Part shown: positions 23,050 through 33,081 of the stretch, piece after piece
Position numbering within the stretch: position 1 is the first letter of the stretch
Layout: each line of letters begins with the position of its first letter
Assembly (NCBI GenBank): GCA_002633025.1
Contig: NMRB01002761.1
Location: 26,254-90,253, forward strand
Reading direction: 5' to 3'
From: Notospermus geniculatus
Lineage: Eukaryota > Nemertea > Pilidiophora > Heteronemertea > Lineidae
DNA: 64,000 bases
Translations under genes and position numbers: made by a program
The notes under the pieces: model-generated
Database searches by the model: none
What the model was told of the DNA's origin: nothing
What the model saw: only the letters and a program-made list of their open reading frames with translations

Positions 23050-23606
23050 TACACTGTTAAAAATGATCTGAAATTTACAGAGCATCTGTAAATTGACAGC
23101 AGAATTTTCACTGCATGGTTGCTGTAAAATTCTTTTTACTGCAAATTGCTGTTTTTTTTACTGGCATTTAACAGCAATATTACAGTTTCTCAGTTTTAAA
23201 GACAGCATTTTTTGCAGGATTTATACCATTTTGCTGTCAAACTACAGCAAACGGGTGCTGTCAAAATACAGAAAAGTGCTTTGTTACTCTGCTGCCAACA
23301 TTTGCTGTAAAAAATTTTTAACAGCAAATTTTTATTTTAATTTTTACAGCAAAATGTTGGCAGCAGAGTAACACAGCACTTTTCTGTATTTTGAAAGCAC
23401 CGTTTGCTGTAGTTTGACAGCAAAATGGGTATAAATTCTGCAAAAAATGCTGTCTTTAAAATACTGAGAAACTGTAATCTTGCTGTTAAATTCCAGTAAA
23501 AAAGCAGCAATTTGCAGTAACACGAATTTTACAGCAACCATGCAGTGAAAATTCTGCTGTAAATTTACAGATGCTCTGTAAATTTCAGATCATTTTTAAC
23601 AGTGTA
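23050..23606. mobile_element. 555 bp near-perfect hairpin, TA target (Tc1/mariner-type)
   Basis: Starts TACACTGTTAAAAATGATCTG and ends with the inverse ...TTTTTAACAGTGTA. Both arms, about 270 bp each, pair along their full length around a centre near 23327. The TA ends fit Tc1/mariner. ORFs on both strands here (23093-23371 and 23344-23541) are the same palindrome read twice and are not genes. Confidence 0.8.
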
Positions 23607-23979
23607 GGGCAAGCAAAAAAGTCTTTAGTTTATCGTCCTCCGCCCGCGCCAATTTTCAGCGCCGTGCAAAATTTCTTTTTATTTTTTATCAGTGTGAAGT
23701 TCGCGCCGTGCCACGTATCACAGCGCCGCCAAGCGGTAGATCTGTAAGCAACAGTTTCCAAGCATGCTCTTGATGCATTTTCAGCGTTTTCAATAACCAT
23801 TTACAAAATGTAAGTGAACTGTGAACTTTTTGGTGACGTATTAACGTCATGTTCAGGAGGAGCTGATTTTGTAATTCCTTAATCATACCGAAGTACATTA
23901 CATGTAAATTTTTTTTAAAGTGCCCCTTGCCTATTTTCAAGAACCACTCGGACGATAAACTAAATTTTTTGGCTTGCCC
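23607..23979. mobile_element. Harbinger-type MITE, TTA TSD
   Basis: GGGCAAGCAAAAAAG... and ...TTTTTTGGCTTGCCC are inverted. TTA follows at 23980-23982. The left TTA lies at 23049-23051 and has been split by the hairpin at 23050-23606. Inner words TTTATCGTCC and GGACGATAAA also pair. Confidence 0.65.
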
Positions 23980-24152
23980 TTAACTAATACGATTACCACC
24001 GTAGCAGCAAAACACTCTTCCTCCATCTCCATCACTTTATTTTGACTTTTGCCTCCAATATTAAGCCATTCCCGCCGAAATATATTAGCAATGTTTTTCA
24101 ATTTCTTTCAACCTGTCGGCCTGTGAGGTTGCTGTTGGTCGCCCTATCTGAA

Positions 24153-25070
24153 CATACTGGATTGTTCCCCCAATTATGGCAAGCCAAAGCGGAATAAATG
24201 TCAGGACAGAAAAAACACATCAGGAATATCAAAAATATGTCAGAAATCTATAAAATCATGTCAGAATTTGACAAACCTATTCAGGAGATACAAAATCTAC
24301 TCAGGAGATACAAAAAAAACATGTTAGGATTTAAACGAAAACATGTCAGGGACATAATAAACATATCAAAGTTTACAAAAAACATATCAGGATTTTAAAA
24401 ATCATGTCAGAATTTACAAAACATCTCAGGACTTCACAAAACATGTCAGGAGTTTAAAAATCATGTCAGGAGTTTACAAAACATGTCAGGACCTCACAAA
24501 ACATGTCAGGAGTTTAAAAATCATGTCAGGAGTTTACAAAACATCTTAGGACTTCACAAAACATGTCAGGAGTTTAAAAATCTTGCCAGGAGTTAAAAAA
24601 CATGTCAGAACTTCACAAAACATGTCAGGAGTTAACAAAATATATCAGCTGTTTCAAACATGTCAGGATTTGAAAAGACATGCCAGGACTGAAAAACGTG
24701 TCAGGAATCACAAAATCATGTCAGGAGGTCACGTGAATCCTGCCAGGATGCAGGTGACCACAATATTTGATGACGTCATCAGTAAGGCCATGTAAATGAA
24801 ATGTTTGGTTAGCATCCTTCCACTCTCAATTTTGGACGAGGGCGGGAGATTTTTTCCATAAATGTTTTGTTGAGTTTGAGAATGCAGGTTACCATGGTAA
24901 CCATCTTGGTGAGGCCGAATTTGATTGGATGTCATGCCCAGCACGAATAAAGATGAAAAGTGCGCGCTTGCCACTAGAGGGCGTTGAGAATTTTTTGAAC
25001 CCTTGGCGCAGGGTGCAGGAAGGGGGTGTCTACAAAACTAAGACCTAAGAGCTTCCAAAGTAAGGCCCCC
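24153..25070. mobile_element. Large foldback element, left arm
   Basis: From TACTGGATTGTTCCCCCAAT through GGCAAGCCAAAGCGG, a tandem CATGTCAGGA repeat, and a unique tail ending GAGCTTCCAAAGTAAGGCC. The whole stretch returns in inverse order at 28497-29515. The arm is about 0.9 kb. It is inserted at the end of family B copy 1. No transposase is visible in the 3.4 kb between the arms. Confidence 0.75.
24200..24735 (+). repeat. Tandem CATGTCAGGA(G/C)TT... minisatellite
   Basis: About twenty units of 26-30 bp built on CATGTCAGGAGTTTAAAAAT or CATGTCAGGACTTCACAAAA. It forms the outer half of the foldback arm; the inverse array is at 28850-29290. Confidence 0.85.
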
Positions 25071-25910
25071 CCCACAGTACAAAACTAAGACCCTGTTTTA
25101 ATCAGGGGGTCATTTTACATATAATACCAATTTTTCAAGGAAAATTCGGAAATCAGATTATACAGGGTTACAATTATACAGGGTTACAACCTTAAGGTCG
25201 ATCTATACCTATTGCTTGGCGCTCAACTGCCCAACTTTAACTTGTGATAATTCGTTGATAACAATGATTACAAAAACATTTCTAGTATGGTACGTTACGT
25301 ATGAAGCGTCTAAGTGAACTTCCACCCTAAATAACTGGATCCTATTTCCGGATTGCCCAGAAAAATGACTTTGTTGGAAAGGCCGAAAAAATTTCCTTGA
25401 GCAATTTCACGTCAACATGCTATGTCGCATCGAAGCAAACTCTGTTGGAAAAGACGCAGCCATATCTAGCGCATGTCGGTATAACCGCAGATTTAAAAAA
25501 AAATAATCTTAATTATGCTTATAATGATGCTTATAATTAACAAAGTTTAGCTTTTACTCCTGATAATTTTCTCCTTTTCGTGAATATCGCGGACATCTAC
25601 TTCAAAAACCCAGAATCGGCTGTTATACGGACAAGCTCCATTTGGTGAACAACACACTTCCATTTTCAAAGTTTGAAAAATGTTTATAAAGTGGGAGAAA
25701 AATTGCTCGCAAGTTTGAAACTTTGTTCTTCACGTGGGTTTGTTTATTATTTGCAACGCACGTTCACTATAGTGGGTTTCCAAATATGTTACATGCGCAA
25801 ATCAGCAGACCGTTGAATGGCCAAGGCCTATAATAACTGACTGACAACAATAAGATCTATTTGAGCGCTAGCGCGGCCTAAAATTGGGGAACAGAGTACA
25901 GGCAATTATT
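25071..25910. other. Foldback loop, no gene
   Basis: Contains a short repeat (ATTATACAGGGTTACAA twice near 25160-25190). No exon or transposase recognised. Confidence 0.5.
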
Positions 25911-27030
25911 ATTATGGTTCCCGATCATCAAGATCGGGAACCATATTGTTTTTGGTCATGGTGTCTGTGTGTGTATCTGTGTGTGTGTGTGTCTGTGTGT
26001 GTGTCTGTGTGTGTGTGTCCGTCTGTCACGCCTTCATATCTTGTCTCCTTCAACAGCTACAGTCCTGGTAACACATCCTACCCCTGGGTTTGTCAACCTG
26101 GGCAATCCAATGAGCTAATCATTTTCAGCATCGGATGCCTCCATCATGATGTAATCAACATATCAGACTTGATATTTTGTCCGTCACGCTTTTATCTGAT
26201 GTCATAACTCGGCTCCTTTAGCACCTAGAGCAACAGAAACAAGTTCTACCCTTAGGTTTTCATACCCAAGGAATCGAATGGACTGATTACTTTTGATCTG
26301 AGATGTAGGGGTCATGGTGATATCGATATCACAAATTTGATATTTTGAGATAACTTGCCATATTGTCAACTGAGCAACATGAAACAAGCCTTAGTTCATG
26401 CCTGCTTATCAAAGGACTGGACTGTGCTAAAATTCTCACCCTCACGTGTCTGGGTGATTGAAATATCATGAGATTTTGATATATCAAACTTGATAATTTG
26501 AAATATCTCTGCCTGTGGTAGAGATAGAGGCATGATATCACCTATACTTAGGTTATCGATGATGCCGATTTCGATTATGCAACGACTTGGATAATCAGAG
26601 GTCAAGGTCAAGGTCAAACTTGATAATCTGAAATATCTGTGCCTGTGATAGAGCTAGATGCATGATATCAGACATACTTAGCTTACTGAGAATGTCCATT
26701 TCGATTATACAATGACCTTGATGATCAGATATCCAGGTCAAGGTCAAGGTCAACCATGGGATGAGTTATTGGCATGAGATCAAGTTCATGTCATATATCA
26801 TATCATATGTCATGTCATGTCATCATATCATGTCATATCATGTCATATATCATGTCATATATCATGTCATGTCATGTCATGTCATGTCATGTCAGGTCAT
26901 GTCATGTCATGTCATGTCATGTCATGTATATCATATCATATCATCATATCTTGATCTCTATCAGTGTACCAGTCGTGTAGAAGAACCTGTACATCGGGAA
27001 CCATACGACATTTACAATGTCATCTTGTTC
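25911..27030 (+). repeat. Family E repeat, unit 1
   Basis: Begins ATGGTTCCCGATCATCAAG, itself a hairpin with GATCGGGAACCAT, then a GT/CTGTGT microsatellite at 25968-26018. It continues with GCCTCCATCATGATGTAATC, two ~125 bp GGTCAAGGTCAA-containing subunits, a TCATG pentamer tract (26797-26945) and ends GTACATCGGGAACCATA. Unit 2 follows directly. Related sequence lies in the introns of both ankyrin genes. Confidence 0.75.
26797..26945 (+). repeat. (TCATG)n / ATATCATG microsatellite
   Basis: Long uninterrupted runs of TCATG mixed with ATATCA words. The apparent ORFs across it (26761-27258 + and others) are repeat translations. Confidence 0.9.
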
Positions 27031-28435
27031 ATTATGGTTCCCGATCATCAAGATCGGGAACCATATTGTTTTTGGTCATGGTGTCTGTGTGCGTGTGTGT
27101 GTATCTGTGTGTGTGTGTGTGTCCGTCTGTCACGCCTTCATATCTCATCTCCTTCAACAGCTACAGCTCTGGTAACACATTCTACCCTTAGGTTTGTCAA
27201 CCTGGGCAATCCAATAAGCCAATCATTTTCAACATCAGATGCCTCCATCATGATGTAATCAACATTTCGGACTTGATATTTTGTCTGTCACGCTTTTATC
27301 TGATGTCATAACTCGGCTCCTACAACACCTAGAGAAATGGAAATACATGTAAGTTCTACCCTTAGGTTTTCATACCCTAGGAATCGAATGGACTGATTAC
27401 TTTTGATGTGAGATGTTGGGGTCATGGTGATATCGATATCACGAATTTGATATTTTCAGATAACTTGCCATATTGTCAACTGAGCAACATGAAACAAGTC
27501 TTATTTCATGCCTACTTATCCAAAGACTGGAATATGTTAAAATTCTCAGCCTCAAGTGTCCGGGTGTTCGATATATCATGAGATTTTGATATATCAAGTT
27601 TGATAATTCGAAATATCTCTGCCCGTGGTAGAGGTAGAGGCATGATATCACTCATACTTAGGTTATTGAGGATGCTCATTTCGATTATGCAGTGACCTTG
27701 ATGATCAGAGGTCAAGGTCAAGGTCAGAGGTCAAAGCCAAACTTGACAATTTCAAATATCTCTGCCTGTGGTAGCAATAGAGACATGGTATGACCGATAC
27801 TTCAGGTTATTGAGGATGCCCATTTCGATTATGCAATGACCTTGATAATCAGAGGTCAAGGTCAAGGTCAAACTTGAAAATATGAAATATCTCTGCCTGT
27901 GGTAGAGATAGAGACATAGTATCACCCATACTTAGGTTATTGATGATGCCCATTTCGATTATGCAACGAACTCGATGATCAGAGGTCAAGGTCACGGTCA
28001 AACTAGACAATTTGGAATATTTCTGCCTGTGGTAGGGGTAGAGGCATGATATCAACCGTACCTAGGTTATTTAGAATCCCCGTTTCGATTATGCAATGAC
28101 CTTGATGATCAGATATCCAGGTCAAGGTCAACCAGGGGATGGGTTATTGGCATGAGATCAAGTTCATACCATATCTCATATCATATCATGTCATATATTA
28201 TCATATCATGTCATGTCATGTCGATGTCATGTTATGTCATATATTATCATATTGCATGGTATCGTGCTAGTGTGCATCACATCACATCACATCACATCAC
28301 ATCACATCACATCAAGGCATCCTGATCTCTGTCAATGTATCCTGATCTCTATCAATGTATCTGATCTCTATCAGTGTAACATTCCTGTAGAAGTACCTGT
28401 ACATCGGGAACCATACGACATTTACAATGTCATCT
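27031..28435 (+). repeat. Family E repeat, unit 2
   Basis: Tandem partner of 25911-27030 with the same start and end motifs and the same order. It is longer because the ~125 bp subunit (TGATAATTTGAAATATCTCTGCC ... ATGCAATGACCTTGATGATC, in pieces) occurs about four times between 27590 and 28130. It ends with TCATG and (ATCAC)n tracts at 28185-28315. Confidence 0.75.
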
Positions 28436-28496
28436 TGTTATGATTCATTCAGTTTCACGCCAGTGAGTACCTTGGAATGTGTTTGGCTGTTAACTC

Positions 28497-29515
28497 CCCT
28501 GGCCTTACTTTGGAAGCTCTTAGGTCTTAGTTTTGTAGACACCCCTTCCTGCACCCTGCGCCTAGGGTTCAAAAATTCTCAACGCCCTCTAGTGGTAAGC
28601 GCGCACTTTTCATCTTCATTCGTGCTGGGCATGACATCCAATCAAATTCGGCCTCACCAAGATCAAATTATGGTAACCATGGTAACCTGCATTCTCAAAC
28701 TCAACAAAACATTTATGGAAAAAAATCTCCCGCCCTCGCCAAAAATTGAGAGTGGAAGGATGCTAACCAAACATTTTATTTACATGGCCTTACTGATGAC
28801 GTCATCAAATATTGTGGTCACGTGCATCCTGGCAGGATTCACGTGACCTCCTGACATGTTTTGAGATTCCTGACACGTTTTTCAGTCCTGGCATGTCTTT
28901 TCAAATCCCGACATGTTTGAAACTGCTGATATATTTTGTTAACTCCCCTGGCATGTTTTGTGAAGTTCTGACATGTTTTTTAAAACTCCTGGCAAGATTT
29001 TTAAACTCCTGACATGTTTTGTGAAGTCCTGACATGTTTTGTAAACTCCTGACATGATTTTTAAACTCCTGACATGTTTTGTGAAGTCCTGACATGATTT
29101 TTAAAATCCTGACACGTGTTTGTAAACTCTGATATGTTTATTGAATCCCTGCCATGTTTTCTTTTAAATCCTAACATGTTTTTTGTAAACTCCTGGATAG
29201 ATTTGTCAAATTCTGACATGATTTTATAGATTTCTGGCATATTTTTGTTGTTCCTGACGTCTGTTTTTTCTGTCCTGACATTTTTTCCGCTTTGGCTTGC
29301 CATACCCAATACCGCTCAGAGTGACACAGAAGTTGACCGCATTCCCAGGGCCGCATCCCCAGCCAAGTTCACGCGGGTACCACTGCTCAAATCACCATTC
29401 ATGAATGAAGAGCATGGACACGGTAGGCGTGCAAAATAGGCCCTTGTCCGCTACCTCAGTATGATAATTTATATTTGTACTGAGCGGTATTGGGGGAATA
29501 ATCCAGTATATCACA
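28497..29515. mobile_element. Large foldback element, right arm
   Basis: Inverse of 24153-25070 with the same CCTGACATG repeat array (28850-29290) and unique tail. The outermost TIR portion (GGGGGAATAATCCAGTATA, to 29515) is separated from the arm by a 184 bp insertion at 29308-29491. Confidence 0.75.
29308..29491. mobile_element. Small MITE inside the foldback right arm
   Basis: AATACCGCTCAG and CTGAGCGGTATT are perfect inverted ends. Removing it restores pairing of the right arm with the left arm, which confirms the insertion. Confidence 0.65.
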
Positions 29516-29994
29516 GGTAGGTTGAAAGAGGTTGCTGGTTGCTGAAAATTGAAAGGAAAAGATTGCCACGGTTCAGACGGGGCGACTTTTTGCTTTCAAC
29601 CTGTAGCAACCTGGTTGAAAGACCCTGAATTTGATACCTGCAACCTCAGGTTGCCATGTGTGAACGCATCTGGCAACCTGTTTCAACTTCCCTCTGGCAC
29701 TCTCTTCAACCAGCGACCAAGAACGAACATGTTCGTTCTTGGTCGCTGATTGAATGAGGTTGAAAGAGAGTACAGGTGTGATATTACCAGATGCACCCTC
29801 TATTGAGTGCCCGGCGGGGCATCCTATAACAGAAAAATCTGCTATAGGATGCCCCAGGGGGCATTTAGTTTTACTAAGACATGATTTTAAATGCACCCCC
29901 GGTCACTCGGTTACAGCCTTGTTTTGTGAACACTGTTATAGAATGCCCCCTCCCCCACCACTAAATGACTGTTTGTACGAGGTTCAGTCAGTCA

Positions 29995-30299
29995 GTGAGT
30001 TCAAGAAACCGAACGTTAACGCTAACGCTAACGCTAATTACGTCAAAATGACGTCACCCCTAGAAGAAATGCAACAGATTGATTCGAAGTGACGTCAAAC
30101 TGATGTCATTAACGTTAGCGTTAACGTTAACGTATGGTTTCTTAAACTCTATTGTGAGTTTAAAAAACCATACGTTAACGTTATTAAACGCTAACGTTAA
30201 TGACATCATTTTGACGTCACATCGAATGAATTCGTTGTATTTCTTCTGGGATGACGTCATTTTAGCGTTAGCGTTAACGTTTCGTTTCTTAAACTCACT
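29995..30299. repeat. 300 bp palindrome of GTTAACGCTAACG hexamers with paired CRE-like words
   Basis: Arms start GTGAGTTCAAGAAACCGAAC and end in the inverse. Each carries runs of GCTAAC/GTTAGC, a TGACGTCA-type word and a second hexamer run. The centre is near 30146. Non-coding; the ORFs over it are palindrome artefacts. Confidence 0.8.
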
Positions 30300-30587
30300 A
30301 ACAATAGACGGCGCTATTCGTTATGGCAGAGTGCCCGTCGGGCAATATCTTCCGGATGTCTCCCTTTAACTTGGGTAGAAGGCTTGTATTGGAGATGCAG
30401 CACTTTTAGTACCATCTTGCCAGATGGTGGCCTGATTGACCCATTCAGTGTTTTAAATGATAGAATAGAAGCTATTTAAAAGCATGATATCTCAATTTCG
30501 CCAGTTTAGTTTGGGAGGGCAGTAGGCCTATTTTACCATGATTGTATTTTTGTCGATCAAGTGGTTGAGGGCGTTACGCTTGCCTCG

Positions 30588-30862
30588 GGGTTAGGGTTAC
30601 ATTGTTTTAAGGGTTAGGGTTACGTTGTTTTAGGGGTTAGCGTTACGTTAATTTTAGGGGTTAGGGTTACGTTGTTTTAGGGGTTAGGGTTACGTTTTGG
30701 TTAGGGTTACGTTGTTTTAGGGGTTAGGGTTATGTTGTTTTAGGGGTTAAGGTTACGTTGTGGTTAGGGTTACGTTGTTTTAAGGGTTAGGGTTACGTTA
30801 ATTTTAGGGGTTAGGGTTACGTTGTTTTAGGGGTTAGGGTTACGTGGTGGTAGGGTTGAGGT
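30588..30862 (+). repeat. Telomere-like minisatellite
   Basis: About eleven units of roughly 20-27 bp on the theme GGGGTTAGGGTTACGTTGT followed by TTTA. It contains TTAGGG in each unit but is not a pure telomeric repeat, so it is interstitial. Confidence 0.9.
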
Positions 30863-31400
30863 TCGGGGTTGTGTGTTGAGGCAAGGGTTGGGATTGGGGT
30901 ACGGTTTAGTTCATTCCAAAAGCAAACATTTTAAGATCTAGATATAGTCCCACTCCCATGGGACAACATATGGATAAAACGGCAAAAAAACCCAAATAAA
31001 AAAAAAATATCAGTTTAATCCAACAATTCCAGCGCAAAACTTAGTTTCGTATATACATGTAATATGCTAGAGTTCATCATTGTCATAAAGAGTCAATATC
31101 AATTTTACACATAAAATACATAAAATACATGGATATGAAATAGCATTAGATAGAATGTCCGCACAGGTTCTCGAACCCACGCCACCAAGCAACAATCTGA
31201 AAGGAAAGAAATCATTAGTACACACGCCTCAGCTCGTACGCCCACTGGGGCAAGCTGGCAGCAAACAGATTTTCCTATGTCTTGAGCTTACATGTGACTT
31301 ATATCACACACTGAACATGGGCTCTGAAGTGTAACGACAAGCACGACTGCCCTTGAAATATGACTACAGAGGGCATCCTGTAATGGGGGGCACTTTGGTC
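30863..31400. other. Interior of family D, no gene
   Basis: No exon supported. A minus-strand string TTTCTTTCCTTTCAG near 31200 resembles an acceptor but no coding frame is evident. Confidence 0.4.
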
Positions 31401-31845
31401 TATCATGGCTGTAATATTATTAAATGCACCCCTTCCTCAAATGCCCGGGGGTGCATTCTATAACGGCCTTCGGCCGTTATAGAATGCCCGTAGGGCATTC
31501 TGTAACGGGGTGCATTTAATAATATTACACCGGTATCCATTATTCTGGCCAATCAGAATATGATTCAAACCATGTGATTTGTATGCCGTCACCTGAGTAT
31601 GTTGACAAGAAAGTGTGGACTGAAAAAATGAAGACATTTTGGTGGCTAATTTAGAAGAACATTTATATTTGTATGATATAAAACTTCCTGTATGCAAAGA
31701 TACAAATAAAAGATAGATTGCTAATTAAACGAAGGTTCAATTTTGCCTCCAAAAATTAACGATTCCCACCGAAATACATGTATATGTCAAGGAAACTCCT
31801 TCAACCTCTTTCAACCTGTCAGCTGTTGGTCGCCCTGTCTGAACA

Positions 31846-32049
31846 TCACAGGTAGGTTGAAAGAGGTTGGTGGTTGCTGCAATTTGAAAGAAAAAGGTCG
31901 CCACGTCTGAACCGGCCTGTTGTTCTTGGTCACTGGTTGAAGAGATTGCCAGAGGGAAGTTGAAACAGGTTGCCAGATGCGTTCACACATGGCAACCTGA
32001 GGTTGCTATAGAGGTTGAAGGCAAAAAGTCGCCCCGTCTGAACCGGCCA
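31846..32049. mobile_element. Family B terminal copy, inverted
   Basis: Inverse of the 29573-29775 terminal region, from CACAGGTAGGTTGAAAGAGG to GTCGCCCCGTCTGAACCGG. Confidence 0.65.
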
Positions 32050-32306
32050 GTTCCACTGTTACTTCTTCATGACGTCAAGTCTGTTGCTATGTTTGTATTG
32101 TCTTTTTTGTTGTATGTTGAACAGTTTAATATCTATTTATTTGTACTATCTCCTTTAGTGACCCCTTGTATAACATAAAACTGTTTGGGTTCGGAGATTG
32201 TTTGGGCTACTCGCAGGGTACTGATGGACGCCTCCTTTAACACGGGCCATTGAACTACAGATCTTTTTTGAAGATGGGGATTTGGCCTATAGTGGTTTAA
32301 GGTGTG

Positions 32307-32378
32307 CTGCCCTTTAGTGCTCAGCTGGCGATTGATGCCTTATGCGAGGGTCCGTGGGTTCGAATCTGGAAGAAAGAC
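32307..32378 (+). repeat. tRNA-derived SINE head or tRNA relic
   Basis: TTAGTGCTCAGCTGGCGA resembles a pol III A box and GGTTCGAATCT a B box, spaced as in a tRNA (about 45 bases between starts). The expected acceptor-stem and T-stem pairing is poor, so this is not a functional tRNA. A tRNA-derived SINE fragment is the likeliest reading. Confidence 0.35.
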
Positions 32379-32528
32379 GTGATGACTTTCACCTTAGAAA
32401 CCCGTTTCTATTTTCATATCTTGAACACAATAAATTGGCAAGTATTTTACTGAATGATTTGGAGAGTAACAGTGGAATTGTTAGAGGGATCTTGTCACAA
32501 ACATGCTGTGAATTCGGTATTTTTTCCA

Positions 32529-32726
32529 GATCTGTATACCATCCGCCGCGTTTCTTTTGATGGTAATCTGATCACGGCCGGTGCAAGTACATGTAGCCCA
32601 CAGTACGTCAAATGTATTGACCAAACGGCTTTGTTGGATTCGTCAGGAGAAGATGTGAAGTACGGTACTAGGAGGAGGCCGAGGAGGGGGAGGAGGAGGG
32701 GAGAGAGGGGTAAGGACACTCCAAAC
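32529..32726 (+). other. Conserved 5' block of gene 1 (possible 5' exon)
   Basis: ATTTTTTCCAG at about 32519-32529 looks like a splice acceptor. The following ~150 bp (GGTAATCTGATCACGGCC, TTTGTTGGATTCGTCAGGAG) recurs upstream of gene 2 (52640-52745) and copy 3 (62545-62680). It is open in frame in genes 1 and 2 but stopped in copy 3. It may be a 5' UTR exon or an N-terminal exon; the frame is broken before the ATG at 33082 by a transposon insertion. Confidence 0.45.
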
Positions 32727-32986
32727 CAGGGCCGGATCCAGGTTTCAGAAATACGGGGGGCACAACCATGGGGGCGAAGCCCTCAGTTGACGCATACCAG
32801 AGGTGCGGACACAGGAAGGGGGGGCCTCCACCGGGAAAGTTTGAAAAATCAAAGCTCTGCGATGCGATTTCCCAGCATCCTGGACATGAAATACTAGAAA
32901 ATACTAGACGATTCTTCCAAAAAATGCAGTAAAATCACTGTCCCTCAAAAATACGGGGGCACGTGCCCCCTCTAAATCCGGGCCTG
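32727..32986. mobile_element. hAT-like MITE in the gene 1 5' region, 5 bp TSD
   Basis: CAGGGCCGGATCCAGG and CTAAATCCGGGCCTG are inverted ends flanked by CAAAC (32722-32726, 32987-32991). It lies about 100 bp upstream of the gene 1 start codon and is absent at the same place in gene 2, so it may lie in the gene 1 leader. Confidence 0.8.
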
Positions 32987-33081
32987 CAAACTGACGTGCT
33001 GGGAAATCAGAAGTGTTGCGAATGAGGACAGGGGACGGGGTGTTCAACAATAGATTCTGAAGCTTTAACTGGAAGAGGGAA

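Larger units (their letters stand above)
21599..24152. mobile_element. Harbinger family B, copy 1, with nested insertions
   Basis: The left end reads CAAGACGGGGCGACTTTTTGC and the right end carries GGTCGCCCTATCTGAAC, the inverse pattern. The same terminal sequence recurs at 29573, 31838 and 32025. The body is interrupted by at least four younger elements (21880-22508, 21931-22158, 22234-22433, and 23050-23606 with 23607-23979). A Harbinger transposase fragment at 22522-22634 identifies the superfamily. Confidence 0.65.
29776..31530. mobile_element. Family D element (ATGCACCC type)
   Basis: Left GTGTGATATTACCAGATGCACCC and right GGGTGCATTTAATAATATTACAC are inverted. Words ATAGAATGCCC, GGCATCCTATAAC and GTTATAGAATGC recur near both ends. 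The interior holds a GTTAAC palindrome and a telomere-like array. No transposase recognised. Confidence 0.55.
29516..31845. mobile_element. Family B elements, split by family D insertion
   Basis: 29573-29775 repeats 21599-21810 closely (GGGGCGACTTTTTGCTTTCAA, then GGTTGAAAGACCCTGAATTTG). After the 29776-31530 insertion the family B body resumes (GGCCAATCAGAATATGATTC) and ends GGTCGCCCTGTCTGAACA. The stretch 29516-29572 is an inverted end of the same family. Confidence 0.6.

Noticed and set aside
23093-23541. Pair of similar ORFs on opposite strands
   Set aside because: They are the two arms of the 23050-23606 hairpin read on each strand.
24200-24735. CRISPR-like array of ~30 bp repeats
   Set aside because: Units are contiguous without unique spacers, the array is mirrored in a foldback arm, and the genome is animal-like.
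26761-27258. 165-codon open frame over TCATG repeats
   Set aside because: It translates a pentamer microsatellite and a GT run; composition is purely repetitive.
30588-30862. True chromosome end
   Set aside because: The repeat unit contains a non-telomeric spacer and unique sequence continues on both sides.
31150-31260. GGTTCGAGAACC on the minus strand as a tRNA B box
   Set aside because: No A box at the right distance and no cloverleaf pairing.
32454-32897. 147-codon plus-strand ORF before gene 1
   Set aside because: Its second half translates a hAT-like MITE and a GGA-rich tract; only the conserved block at 32529-32680 may be exonic.
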